DNA of 28,262 nt from DASXBA01 sp036406475 (GCA_036406475.1 DASXBA010000064.1:1-28262), one strand, 5' to 3'; positions 1 through 6,533 are shown, numbered from the stretch's first letter. The notes: generated by a model not told the origin, from the sequence alone. Made by a program: numbers and translations.

Positions 1-2
1 CG

Positions 3-374
3 CTCGCGCTGGCCCGGCGCGTCCGCGCCCGCGGGCTGCGACGGCGCCTACGCTGGGCGCTCTCGCTCGACGAGGTAGGGCGCGGCCGCTCGTTCGGCCT
101 TCGCTCTCCCGTCTCCCGGCCGCGCCACGGCGTCGAGATGCAGATCGTCCGGGCTGCGCGCGCCGCCGGGGTCACCGTCCACTGGACGCGCGACTCCGAC
201 ACGGGCAACTCCGACCACCGCGAATTCCAGCTCCTCGGCCTGCGCGGCGTCAAGCTGGGCCCGCGCGGCGACGAGCCCTGCCGGCACACCGCCTGCGACC
301 GGGCCTCGCGGCTCGAGCCGGGCGCGTTCCGCCGCGTCCGCAGGGCGGTGGAGCGCGCCCTGCGCGCTACTTGA
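3..374 (+). CDS. M28 family peptidase, C-terminal fragment
   Basis: The reading frame is open from the window edge (frame begins at base 3), so this is the 3' end of a longer gene. The translated 123 residues carry the C-terminal pattern of M28 zinc aminopeptidases: a strand like SLDEVGRG, the metal-ligand and substrate motif GNSDHREF followed by a hydrophobic G-[LI]-x-G-V segment, and a late HTACDRASRLE stretch that matches the family's usual H-T-x-x-D motif. The family cleaves N-terminal residues from peptides using two zinc ions, and many members are exported; the N-terminus is missing, so export cannot be judged. It converges on the next gene, and the two stop codons overlap by 8 bp. Confidence 0.72.
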   Translation, partial: LALARRVRARGLRRRLRWALSLDEVGRGRSFGLRSPVSRPRHGVEMQIVRAARAAGVTVHWTRDSDTGNSDHREFQLLGLRGVKLGPRGDEPCRHTACDRASRLEPGAFRRVRRAVERALRAT

Positions 375-1713
375 CCCGGAGCTTGAGCCGCTTCGTCAGC
401 GTCTTCAGGCCCTTGGACTTGACGGTCAGCTTCAGCTTCGCCGTGACCTTCCGGTGCTTGTGAAGCGCCTTCTTGACCTTCTTGCGCTGAGACTTCGACA
501 GCTTGACCGTGACGGTCTTCGACTTGCCCTTCTTGAGCTTGAACTTGGCCTTCTTGATCTTGTTCGACGCGGCCGACGAGGCCTTCTTCTTCCTCTTCGC
601 CTTGCCGAACGAGAGGCTGCCCGTGACCGTGACCGTGCAGGCGGCCGAGCACTTGAGCTTGAGCTTGAGGCCCTTCTTGCCGAGCTTGACCGTCTTCTTG
701 GGCGCGGTCAGCTTCGGCTTCTTGGACGTGGAGCCGCCGCCCCCACCGCCGCCGGGGAGGCTCGGACCGCTAACCGAGCAGAACGTGTAGCAGCGGTCGA
801 CGGCGAGGTCGAACAACGCCGAGTTCCTGAGCTTCCCGGTCGTAATCTCGCCTTGATCGCCGGCGGGCGTGAACTTGTCGACGAACGATATGTAGCCCGG
901 CCCAACGTCGTAGTCGGAGCTGCTGAAGTAGGCCTTCCCGTCGCCCGTCGCGCTGACGTGGGGGCGGTGCCACCCGGTGGTGGTAAACGCGTTGAAGCTG
1001 AAGTTGCCGGTGGTGGGTGGCGCGTAGTAGAGCTGCGCGTTGCTCCCATCGGCGCCGACGCCGGCGACCCATACGCCGCCCTGGCCGTCGGCGGAGATGC
1101 CGCCGGCGTTGGGAATCGGGGCGACGCCGCAGTCCCCGATCGAGTTGCAGTTGTTCGCAAGTGGACTGTTCACCGTGCTGAAGTCCTGCGTCGTGACGGC
1201 TCCACTGCCGAGGTTGAGCTCGTAGAGCCGGCCGATGCCGCCGTGCCACGCCCACCCGAGTAGCAGGCCGTTCGGCTCGGTGGTGATCGAGATCCATGGG
1301 CCGTCCCCGATCGTGCCGTGCGGCACGTCGCTCAGGTGCCCGCCGATCAGGTACTGGAGCTTGTTCGCCTTTGCCACGACCAGGCCGCGTCCGGTGACGG
1401 TCATGCTGGTGATGGTTCCCACGCCGGTCGCGAGCGCGTGGTAGGCGCCGCCGGAGAATTGCTTGACCGAGCCGCCCCCGCCGCTGTTGGCCACGATCGG
1501 CCCACCCCCGGTCCCGGTTATGGCGTTGCCGCTGGTCGTCGCGGCGCGAAATTCACCGCCGCCGTCGCTCAGCTGGATCAGGCCGGCGATGCTGTTCGAG
1601 GGGTTCGTGGAGTCGGCCCCCGAGTTCACGTAGAGGTTCGCCGCCTGCGCGCCCGCAGGCAGCAGCCACGCGGTCGCCAGCAGGCTCGCCAGGGCCAGTA
1701 CGAGTCGCCTCAC
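367..1713 (-). CDS. Secreted propeller-like protein with lysine-rich C-terminal tail
   Basis: The 448-residue protein starts with a clear signal peptide (MRRLVLALASLLATAW... ending in AGAQA, about residue 24), so it should be exported. Residues about 25-315 are rich in Gly, Ser and Thr, with repeating segments such as GRGLVVAKAN, NGLLLGWAWHGG and GISADGQGGVWVAG. These look like blades of a beta-propeller of the Vgb-lyase/NHL kind, though no catalytic motif is visible. A polyglycine linker near residue 320 leads to about 120 residues packed with lysine, containing an Ig-like core with two cysteines (CSAACTVTVTG). Such Lys-rich tails are common on secreted Solirubrobacterales proteins. The start is GTG. 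A TAGGGT hexamer 7 nt upstream of it suggests a leaderless transcript. Function unknown. Confidence 0.75.
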   Translation of the reverse strand: MRRLVLALASLLATAWLLPAGAQAANLYVNSGADSTNPSNSIAGLIQLSDGGGEFRAATTSGNAITGTGGGPIVANSGGGGSVKQFSGGAYHALATGVGTITSMTVTGRGLVVAKANKLQYLIGGHLSDVPHGTIGDGPWISITTEPNGLLLGWAWHGGIGRLYELNLGSGAVTTQDFSTVNSPLANNCNSIGDCGVAPIPNAGGISADGQGGVWVAGVGADGSNAQLYYAPPTTGNFSFNAFTTTGWHRPHVSATGDGKAYFSSSDYDVGPGYISFVDKFTPAGDQGEITTGKLRNSALFDLAVDRCYTFCSVSGPSLPGGGGGGGSTSKKPKLTAPKKTVKLGKKGLKLKLKCSAACTVTVTGSLSFGKAKRKKKASSAASNKIKKAKFKLKKGKSKTVTVKLSKSQRKKVKKALHKHRKVTAKLKLTVKSKGLKTLTKRLKLRVK

Positions 1714-1720
1714 CCGATCG

Positions 1721-1726
1721 ACCCTA
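1721..1726 (-). promoter_or_regulatory. Candidate -10 box of a leaderless promoter
   Basis: On the minus strand the hexamer TAGGGT fits the TAnnnT -10 pattern and ends 7 nt before the GTG start of the secreted propeller-like protein. That spacing would place transcription initiation at or next to the start codon. No purine-rich ribosome binding site is present between the two. This is a prediction from sequence alone. Confidence 0.35.
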
Positions 1727-1753
1727 ACCCGGGTCGGCCAACTCCGCCAGCCG

Positions 1754-2365
1754 TCAGCTTCTGGCGATCGCCAGCGCGGACTCGGTCATGAGCTCCGCAG
1801 CGCCCTCCTCGTCGAGCCCCTCCGAAGCGAGACGGCGCCAGGTCCAGAAGTCGAGGGCCAGCCGCAGGTGGGCGCGCAGCGACCGGGCGCGCTTGCCGCG
1901 CAGGCCGAAGCCGGCGCTGAGGGCGTCGGCGAGCTCGGCCAGGAGGATGTCGGCGGTCCCCGCCATCCACTCCTCGAGCTCCGGCACGGACGCGCGCTCT
2001 CCGTGGACGTGGAGCTGCATGGCCTCGTTCTCGCGGTACCAGCGATAGAAGTCCGCCAGCGCCCGCTTCACGCGCTGACCCGGGTCGGCGAGCCCGAAGA
2101 CCGGCTCCGGGTCGGGCGGCGGCCGCTCGGAAAGCCAGTGCGCGCTGCACGCGGGCAGCAGCTCGCTGAGGTCGGCGAAGTGGTTGTAGACGGTGAGCCG
2201 CTGCACCCCGGCGCGGCGCGCGATGTCCGCCACGGTGGTCTTCCCGACGCCGACCTCCTCGTGGAGCTGCGAGGCCGCCGCGGCGATCCTCTCCCGCGTG
2301 CGCCGCTGCGACTCGGCGCGCGCCTTCAGCTCGTACTTGCGCTTTTGGGTTGACACCGTGTTCAC
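1754..2365 (-). CDS. TetR family transcriptional regulator
   Basis: The 203-residue length is typical for TetR repressors. Residues about 20-65 form the N-terminal helix-turn-helix: RERIAAAASQLHEEVGVGKTTVADIARRAGVQRLTVYNHF, with the classic T-V-x-x-I-A-x-x-A-G-V-x-x-x-T-V-Y-x-H-F signature. The remainder is a helical ligand-binding domain with no recognisable subfamily signature. The start is GTG at 2365; a second in-frame GTG at 2356 is possible. The gene is divergent from a cupin gene, and the 59-bp gap contains a CAGTA-AACG-TACTG palindrome plus a third CAGTA half-site. It therefore probably represses itself and the cupin gene. The ligand is unknown. Confidence 0.92.
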   Translation of the reverse strand: MNTVSTQKRKYELKARAESQRRTRERIAAAASQLHEEVGVGKTTVADIARRAGVQRLTVYNHFADLSELLPACSAHWLSERPPPDPEPVFGLADPGQRVKRALADFYRWYRENEAMQLHVHGERASVPELEEWMAGTADILLAELADALSAGFGLRGKRARSLRAHLRLALDFWTWRRLASEGLDEEGAAELMTESALAIARS

Positions 2366-2373
2366 CGATGTTA

Positions 2374-2403
2374 CAGTAGCCCGGAGCTTCAGTAAACGTA
2401 CTG
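2374..2403. promoter_or_regulatory. Candidate TetR operator in the divergent promoter
   Basis: CAGTA (2390-2394) and TACTG (2399-2403) form a perfect inverted repeat around AACG. A further CAGTA lies at 2374-2378, exactly 16 bp before the first half-site. The element sits between the starts of a TetR gene and a cupin gene, where a TetR dimer site is expected. Assigning it to this regulator is inference. Confidence 0.5.
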
Positions 2404-2424
2404 TTCAGCGAAAGGACTTCTCCA

Positions 2425-2931
2425 GTGCAGACCTCAGCCCCCAGGATCATCGGCCCGCAGGACGGCAAGAGCGGATCGCTCGGCTCCATCGGCGTCCGCT
2501 TCATGCTCGACGCCGCCGACACGCACGAGGGCGGCTTCTCGATCCTCGAGCACCCGATGCCTCCCCATGCCCTCGCGGCTCCGCTCCACAAGCACAGCCG
2601 CGAGGACGAGTACTCCTACGTCCTCGAGGGCCGGATGGGCGCCCTCCTCGGCGACGACGAGGTCTACGCGGAGGCCGGTGACCTGGTGGTCAAGCCGCGC
2701 GGCCAGTGGCACACGTTCTGGAACGCCGGCGACGAGCCCTGCCGCATCCTCGAGATCATCGCCCCCGGCGGCTTCGAGGGCTACTTCGCCGAGCTGGTCG
2801 AGCTGTTCGAGCAGCCGGGACCGCCGGACCTCGACAAGCTGGCCGAGATCGCCGGTCGCTACGGCCTCGAGATGAAGCCCGAGAGCGTTCCCGAGCTGTG
2901 TGAGCGCTTCGGCCTGACCGCCGGCGGCTGA
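2425..2931 (+). CDS. Cupin domain protein
   Basis: The 168-residue protein is a single-domain cupin. The first metal-binding motif is visible as PLHKHSREDEYSYVLEG (about residues 52-68, ligands H-x-H and E) and the second as PRGQWHTFWNAGDEPCRILEI (about residues 91-111, third His). A helical tail of about 50 residues follows (YFAELVELF... to the end). Cupins of this size are small oxygenases, isomerases or binding proteins, and the substrate cannot be read from sequence. The start is GTG, with AAAGGA 8 nt upstream. Divergence from the TetR gene and the palindrome between them suggest the cupin is the regulator's main target, perhaps acting on the same small molecule. Confidence 0.88.
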   Translation: MQTSAPRIIGPQDGKSGSLGSIGVRFMLDAADTHEGGFSILEHPMPPHALAAPLHKHSREDEYSYVLEGRMGALLGDDEVYAEAGDLVVKPRGQWHTFWNAGDEPCRILEIIAPGGFEGYFAELVELFEQPGPPDLDKLAEIAGRYGLEMKPESVPELCERFGLTAGG

Positions 2932-3007
2932 CCCGTTGCGGGGGCCCGAGCGGCGGGTGTAGCTTGCGCATGACGGGAGTCCAGACCCACCCGAGAGGAG
3001 AACCCGC

Positions 3008-3457
3008 ATGAGCGACGACCTCATCGCACTCGCCCGCCAGGAGGTCGAGGCCTTCAACGCCGGCGACTGGGACGGCCTGCGGGCCACGATGACCGACGAC
3101 TCCGTCTACGTGGAGCCGGGGACCCAGCGCCGGGTCGAGGGCACCGACGCCGTCTTGGAGGTGAACCAGGGCTGGAAGGCCGCGTTTCCTGACGCAAGCG
3201 GCACCGTTACCGATGCCTTCGCCTGCGGCGACCGCGTTGCCATCCAGGTGACCTGGACGGGGACCCAGTCCGGCCCGCTCGGGCTTCCCGGCGGAGGCGA
3301 GGTGCCGGCCACGGGCCGTCAGGTGAACATCCAGGCCTGTCAGGTCATGCGCGTGGCCGACGGCAAGATCGCCGAGACATGTCACTTCTTCGACGTGCTT
3401 GGCATGCTCGAGCAGCTGGGCGCCCTCTCCGAGGAGGCCCTGACCCAAGCCGGCTGA
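3008..3457 (+). CDS. SnoaL-like / ester cyclase family protein (NTF2 fold)
   Basis: The 149-residue length and pattern fit the SnoaL-like polyketide cyclase branch of the NTF2 fold. The N-terminal helix ARQEVEAFNAGDWDGLRATMTDDSVYVEPGT is the hallmark start of the family. It is followed by a segment WKAAFPDASGTVTDAFACGDRVAIQVTWTG and the C-terminal strand VMRVADGKIAETCHFFD. These small cone-shaped barrels bind hydrophobic molecules, and some catalyse ring closure or hydrolysis; no polyketide cluster is nearby, so the role is open. GAGGAG at 2995-3000 is a good ribosome binding site 7 nt before the ATG. It lies 76 bp after the cupin gene on the same strand and may be transcribed with it. Confidence 0.85.
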   Translation: MSDDLIALARQEVEAFNAGDWDGLRATMTDDSVYVEPGTQRRVEGTDAVLEVNQGWKAAFPDASGTVTDAFACGDRVAIQVTWTGTQSGPLGLPGGGEVPATGRQVNIQACQVMRVADGKIAETCHFFDVLGMLEQLGALSEEALTQAG

Positions 3458-3464
3458 TCCTCAC

Positions 3465-3496
3465 GGCGGTCGGCGGGCGCGGCCCCGCCGGCCGCC
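3465..3496. terminator. Long GC hairpin between convergent genes
   Basis: Bases 3465-3477 pair with 3484-3496 over 13 bp (one G-U pair) around a 6-nt loop. The hairpin starts 7 bp after the SnoaL-like stop and abuts the glutamine synthetase stop, so it can serve transcripts from both sides. There is no U tract, which is usual for high-GC actinobacterial terminators. Confidence 0.55.
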
Positions 3497-4849
3497 CTAG
3501 AGGATCGACAGGTAGCGGTCCAGCTCCCACTGGGTGACCTGCACCCGGTAGTCCTCCCACTCCTGCCGCTTGATCTCGACGTAGCGATTGAAGATGTGCT
3601 CGCCGAACGTCCGCAGGACGAGCTCGGACTCGGCCGTGATCTCGATCGCCTCTCCCAGGGTCTCCGGAAGCTGCTCGATCCCGAGCCGCTTCCGGTCCTC
3701 GGGACTGATGTGGTACAGGTTCTTCTCCATCGGCTCCGGCAGCTCGTAGCCCTTCTCGATCCCCTCGAGACCCGCCTGTAGGAGCGCCGCGAAAGTCAGG
3801 TAGGGGTTGCACGCCGGGTCCGGGCAGCGCAGCTCCATGCGCGTCGCCTGCTCCTTGCCGGGGTGGTACAGCGGCACGCGCACGAGCGCCGAGCGGTTGC
3901 GCCGCGACCAGGCGCAGTAGACCGGCGCCTCGTAGCCGGGCACGAGCCGCTTGTAGGAGTTGACCCACTGGGCGAAGACCGAGGTGATCTCGCGGGCATG
4001 CTTGAGCTGGCCGGCGATGTAGGCCTTGCCGACATCGGAGAGGAAGTACTGGTCGTCGGCGTCGTAGAAGGCGTTGCGGCCGTCCTTGAACAGCGACTGG
4101 TGCGTGTGCATGCCGGAGCCGTTCTCGCCGAACAGCGGCTTGGGCATGAACGTCGCGTGCCAGCCGTACTTCATGGCGTACTCCTTGACCGTGATCCGGT
4201 AGGTCATGCAGTCGTCCGCCATCTTCAGCGCGTCGGCGTAGCGCATGTCGATCTCGTGCTGCGACGGCCCGACCTCGTGGTGGGTGTACTCCACGTGGAT
4301 GCCGAGCTCCTCGAGCGCCAGCACGGTCTCGCGGCGGACGTCGGAGCCCGCGTCCAGAGTGGTCAAGTCGAAGTAGCCGCCCTCGTCGAGAATCTCCGGG
4401 GCCGCCCCGAACTCCGGCTTCGCCGACCGGAAGTAGAAGTACTCGAGCTCGGGACCGACGTAGAAGTTGTCGAAGCCCATCGACGAGGCCCGCTCGAGCG
4501 CGCGCCGCAGCACATGGCGGGGATCGCCTTCGTAGGGGTCGCGGCTCGGAGTGACGACGTCGCAGAACATCCGCGCCACGCCCTGTTCGTCCGGCCGCCA
4601 GGGAAGGACGTTGAAGGTGGAGATGTCGGGCATGGCGATCATGTCCGACTCCTCGATCGCGTTGAAGCCGGTGATCGACGAGCCGTCGAAGCCCATGCCG
4701 CCCTCGAACGCGTCGTCGAGCTCGGCCGCGTTGATCGAGAAGCTCTTCAGCTGACCCAGGATGTCCGTAAACCAGAGACGGACGAAGCGGATCTTGCGGT
4801 CCTCGACGATCGACTTGACGTCGTCGGCGGTCTTCGGCTGATCGGCCAT
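3497..4849 (-). CDS. glnA: Glutamine synthetase type I (alpha-like)
   Basis: It makes glutamine from glutamate, ammonia and ATP in the cytoplasm. All family landmarks are present in order: the N-terminal beta-grasp with DILGQLKSF and FDGSSI, GPELEYFYF, HHEVGPSQHEID, the NGSGMHTHQSL loop, the substrate loop WSRRNRSALVRVP, and MELRCPDPACNPYL. At 450 residues it matches the short GSI-alpha form (like the Bacillus enzyme) and lacks the roughly 25-residue insertion of adenylylated GSI-beta enzymes. The region equivalent to the adenylylation loop reads NLYHISPEDRK; the tyrosine remains, but the usual NLYDLPPEE context is changed, so feedback inhibition is the likelier control. AAGGAG lies 7 nt before the ATG. 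It follows the HxlR gene by 67 bp. Confidence 0.97.
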   Translation of the reverse strand: MADQPKTADDVKSIVEDRKIRFVRLWFTDILGQLKSFSINAAELDDAFEGGMGFDGSSITGFNAIEESDMIAMPDISTFNVLPWRPDEQGVARMFCDVVTPSRDPYEGDPRHVLRRALERASSMGFDNFYVGPELEYFYFRSAKPEFGAAPEILDEGGYFDLTTLDAGSDVRRETVLALEELGIHVEYTHHEVGPSQHEIDMRYADALKMADDCMTYRITVKEYAMKYGWHATFMPKPLFGENGSGMHTHQSLFKDGRNAFYDADDQYFLSDVGKAYIAGQLKHAREITSVFAQWVNSYKRLVPGYEAPVYCAWSRRNRSALVRVPLYHPGKEQATRMELRCPDPACNPYLTFAALLQAGLEGIEKGYELPEPMEKNLYHISPEDRKRLGIEQLPETLGEAIEITAESELVLRTFGEHIFNRYVEIKRQEWEDYRVQVTQWELDRYLSIL

Positions 4850-4916
4850 GCGGGCGGGCTCCTTCGATCGGTGACGGCGAAGGGCGGCAGCCTAACGAGC
4901 CGCCGCGGGAGCGGAC

Positions 4917-5282
4917 CTAGAGCCAGTCGTTGGCCCAGCGCTTGAGCGCCCGGACCGTGGGCTCGAGCGCCCGTCCCTTGTCCGTGAGCCGGTACTCGAC
5001 CCGGACCGGGATGTCGTCGATCACGGTCCGGTGGACGATCTTCTCGCCCTCGAGCTCCTTGAGACGCTCGGAGAGGAGACGGTCGGAGAGGTCGGGCACG
5101 AGCTGCCGGATCTCGGAGAAGCGCAGCGGCCCCTCCATCAGCACGAGAAGGATCGCGCCGCTCCAGCGCTTGCCGACCAGCTCGACCGCCCGGTGGTAGA
5201 GGGAGCAACACGGCTCGCGGTCGCGGGCGGTGGCCTTCCCTGGCCTGGTCTCGGTTGCCGAGCCGCCGACCATGACCACCAT
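4917..5282 (-). CDS. HxlR family winged-helix regulator
   Basis: The 121-residue protein has the full HxlR winged-helix: a recognition region GPLRFSEIRQLVPDLSDRLLSERLKELE, then the wing VRVEYRLTDKGRALEP. HxlR proteins bind DNA as dimers, and several (YodB and HypR types) sense quinones, aldehydes or oxidants through a conserved N-terminal cysteine. Here the equivalent position is an adjacent pair, EPCCSLYHRAVELVGKRW, at residues about 24-41. The start is ATG at 5282, with an in-frame ATG at 5273 as an alternative. It lies 17 bp downstream of the CMD-family gene on the same strand, so the two are probably one operon controlled at the palindrome near 5930. Confidence 0.93.
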   Translation of the reverse strand: MVVMVGGSATETRPGKATARDREPCCSLYHRAVELVGKRWSGAILLVLMEGPLRFSEIRQLVPDLSDRLLSERLKELEGEKIVHRTVIDDIPVRVEYRLTDKGRALEPTVRALKRWANDWL

Positions 5283-5299
5283 CGTAGTCCCTGTCAGGG

Positions 5300-5863
5300 C
5301 TATGCCGCCTGTGCCAGCCGAGATTCCTCGCCTGACCCGTCGAGAGGCACGTCGCCCGCCCGGGTCACGAGGTTCCCGAAGCTCGACAGCGCCACGTGGG
5401 CGACGGTCTCGAGGATCTGCTCGTCGGTCCAGCCGGCCTCGCGCGCCTCCTCGTGCACGTGGAGGGGCGGCGGGCCCTCGCTCTGAAGGAGCGCCTTGAC
5501 GAACCGCAGCAGCGTGGCCTCGCGCTCGTCATGCGAGTCGAACTCGCGCGCGAGGGCGATCTCGTCCAGTCCGAGCCCGGCTTCGCGGGCCGTTCGCTGG
5601 AGCGTGGAGAGCGAGTAGTGGTTGTCCTGGTGCTCGGCCACCGCCAGCGCGATCCGCTGCTGCGTCGCCCACGGCAGCGCGCCGTGGCGCAGCTCAGAGC
5701 GGAAGCGGGCGTAGGCGCGGAGCGTCGCCGGCGAACCCGCGAGGACGCCGATGAAGTTCGAGAGCTGGCCTCCGCCCGCCAGGGCCCCCTTCAGCACGGG
5801 GAGGCTGCGCTCCGGCGCAGTCAGCTCGTCGTGGACCTGGAACCTGCTCTCCTTCGTCTTCAT
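5300..5863 (-). CDS. AhpD/carboxymuconolactone decarboxylase-fold protein without cysteines
   Basis: The 187-residue helical protein matches the peroxidase-related CMD/AhpD family: ATLRAYARFRSELRHGALPWATQQRIALAVAEHQDNHYSLSTLQRTAREAGL, then a second helical half with DEQILETVAHVALSSFGNLV. Active AhpD-type enzymes use a C-x-x-C-x-x-x-H motif in the segment starting with the conserved Glu. Here that segment reads EHQDNHYSLSTLQ (residues 77-89). Both cysteines and the histidine are replaced, and the whole protein contains no cysteine. It therefore cannot perform the thiol peroxidase reaction and may bind or decarboxylate a ligand instead. It precedes an HxlR regulator. The promoter candidate is TATACT at 5900-5905 on the minus strand. 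Confidence 0.85.
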   Translation of the reverse strand: MKTKESRFQVHDELTAPERSLPVLKGALAGGGQLSNFIGVLAGSPATLRAYARFRSELRHGALPWATQQRIALAVAEHQDNHYSLSTLQRTAREAGLGLDEIALAREFDSHDEREATLLRFVKALLQSEGPPPLHVHEEAREAGWTDEQILETVAHVALSSFGNLVTRAGDVPLDGSGEESRLAQAA

Positions 5864-5899
5864 CGGGCTTCACTCTCTACAAGTCGCTTACGGTTCGTG

Positions 5900-5905
5900 A
5901 GTATA
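5900..5905 (-). promoter_or_regulatory. Candidate -10 box for the CMD-HxlR operon
   Basis: On the minus strand the sequence TATACT differs from the -10 consensus at one base and lies 36 bp before the ATG of the CMD-family gene. No good -35 hexamer is visible. The expected -35 position is occupied by the 5920-5940 palindrome, which fits a regulated promoter. Confidence 0.4.
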
Positions 5906-5919
5906 GGAGAAATGCGGCA

Positions 5920-5940
5920 ATGGAGCGGCTTGCGCTCCAT
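5920..5940. promoter_or_regulatory. Perfect 21-bp inverted repeat, candidate HxlR operator
   Basis: ATGGAGCG (5920-5927) and CGCTCCAT (5933-5940) are exact reverse complements separated by GCTTG. The element covers the expected -35 region of the CMD-HxlR promoter, whose -10 candidate is 14 bp downstream on the minus strand. A dimeric winged-helix repressor encoded in the same operon is the natural candidate to bind here; that link is inference. Confidence 0.45.
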
Positions 5941-5994
5941 AGGGAATACGCACGAACTGCGGCTTTGGATGAGCGGCCCGGACAGTGCCGCGGA

Positions 5995-6012
5995 CTCGGC
6001 CATTCGGCCAAG
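5995..6012 (-). terminator. Short hairpin after the small membrane protein gene
   Basis: Arms 5995-6001 and 6006-6012 pair over 7 bp (one G-U) around a 4-nt loop, 26 bp beyond the stop codon of the small membrane protein gene. There is no U tract, so this is a weak terminator candidate. Confidence 0.3.
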
Positions 6013-6037
6013 CCCGCGAGGTAAGAACTCCGCAGCT

Positions 6038-6292
6038 CTAGATGACTGCCGCGTTTGCGGTGGCGGCGGCCACCAGCACGAGGAAGAGCCCGAGCAGGAA
6101 GGCCCAGAGGGCGACCCGGTCCGGGCGGGCGACGATCTGCTCCTGGGTGGGCGAACGGCGGCGGCGCGGCGGCACCGGATGGCCGGTGATCGTGACCGTG
6201 CGGCGCTCGCCGACCTCGGGACGGTCGAAGCGGCCGTGCGGGCGCAGCGGCTCGGCCGGAGCGCGGTCGAAGCGCCCCGTCCGGGTGGTCAT
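6038..6292 (-). CDS. Small single-span membrane protein under a c-di-AMP riboswitch
   Basis: The 84-residue protein has a basic, proline-rich N-terminal half (MTTRTGRFDRAPAEPL..., with an RRRR run near residue 45) and one hydrophobic helix close to the C-terminus (VALWAFLLGLFLVLVAAA). This suggests a tail-anchored protein with its charged part in the cytoplasm. I do not recognise a family. The frame stays open up to an ATG at 6337. I chose 6292 because codons upstream of it have mixed third bases, while from 6292 onward third bases are almost all G or C, and GGGAGG lies 11 nt before it. It sits directly downstream of a ydaO-type aptamer, so its level should respond to cyclic di-AMP. A role in osmotic or cell-wall homeostasis is plausible but unproven. 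Confidence 0.72.
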   Translation of the reverse strand: MTTRTGRFDRAPAEPLRPHGRFDRPEVGERRTVTITGHPVPPRRRRSPTQEQIVARPDRVALWAFLLGLFLVLVAAATANAAVI

Positions 6293-6302
6293 CGGCTGAT
6301 CA

Positions 6303-6322
6303 TCCTCCCGCAGAGCGCGGGC
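6303..6322 (-). promoter_or_regulatory. Putative riboswitch expression-platform hairpin
   Basis: On the minus strand CCCGC-GCTCT-GCGGG forms a stem-loop whose 3' arm runs into GGGAGG, the ribosome binding site of the small membrane protein. The same GCGGG could instead pair with the CCCGC at the 3' end of the c-di-AMP aptamer. This gives a simple mutually exclusive switch at the translation level. Pairing is by eye only. Confidence 0.35.
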
Positions 6323-6349
6323 ACCGGAAGCTGGCATCGGTCCTCTTTC

Positions 6350-6485
6350 TTCTCGCCTGCGGGGTTAGCTGACGGGCTCGCGCTGAAAGAGTCGCGCTAG
6401 GCCACGAAGAGTCGCGGCCATTCGCCCCCGGCCGTGCGGCCTTACGGTTCCCCCGCGCCCCTCTATCGAGGAGCCTCGGCTGGAT
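6350..6485 (-). ncRNA. Cyclic di-AMP riboswitch (ydaO-yuaA type)
   Basis: Read on the minus strand, this leader has the conserved blocks of the ydaO aptamer in the right order: GGGGGAACCG (6445-6454), a GGCCG hairpin, GGGGGCGAAT (about 6420-6429), and the diagnostic 3' block CCCGTCAGCTAACCCCG (6360-6376) followed by GCAGGCGA. The last block is nearly identical to the Bacillus ydaO version. The class binds two c-di-AMP molecules and usually turns genes off; in actinobacteria it often precedes cell-wall hydrolase genes. Here it precedes an 84-residue membrane protein. The 5' boundary is approximate because I cannot fold the P1 stem with certainty. Confidence 0.88.
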
Positions 6486-6533
6486 GGACGGCCGCATGCT
6501 AGCAAGGAAGAGAAGCCCAACCGCCGGACGGAA

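Noticed and set aside
450..720. Repeated CTTCTTGAGCTTG-like tracts resembling a tandem repeat
   Set aside because: They are the lysine- and leucine-rich codons of the secreted protein's tail read on the opposite strand, not a separate DNA repeat.
6300..6497. 65-residue minus-strand frame upstream of the small membrane protein
   Set aside because: It lies across the c-di-AMP riboswitch aptamer and its product has no protein-like pattern.
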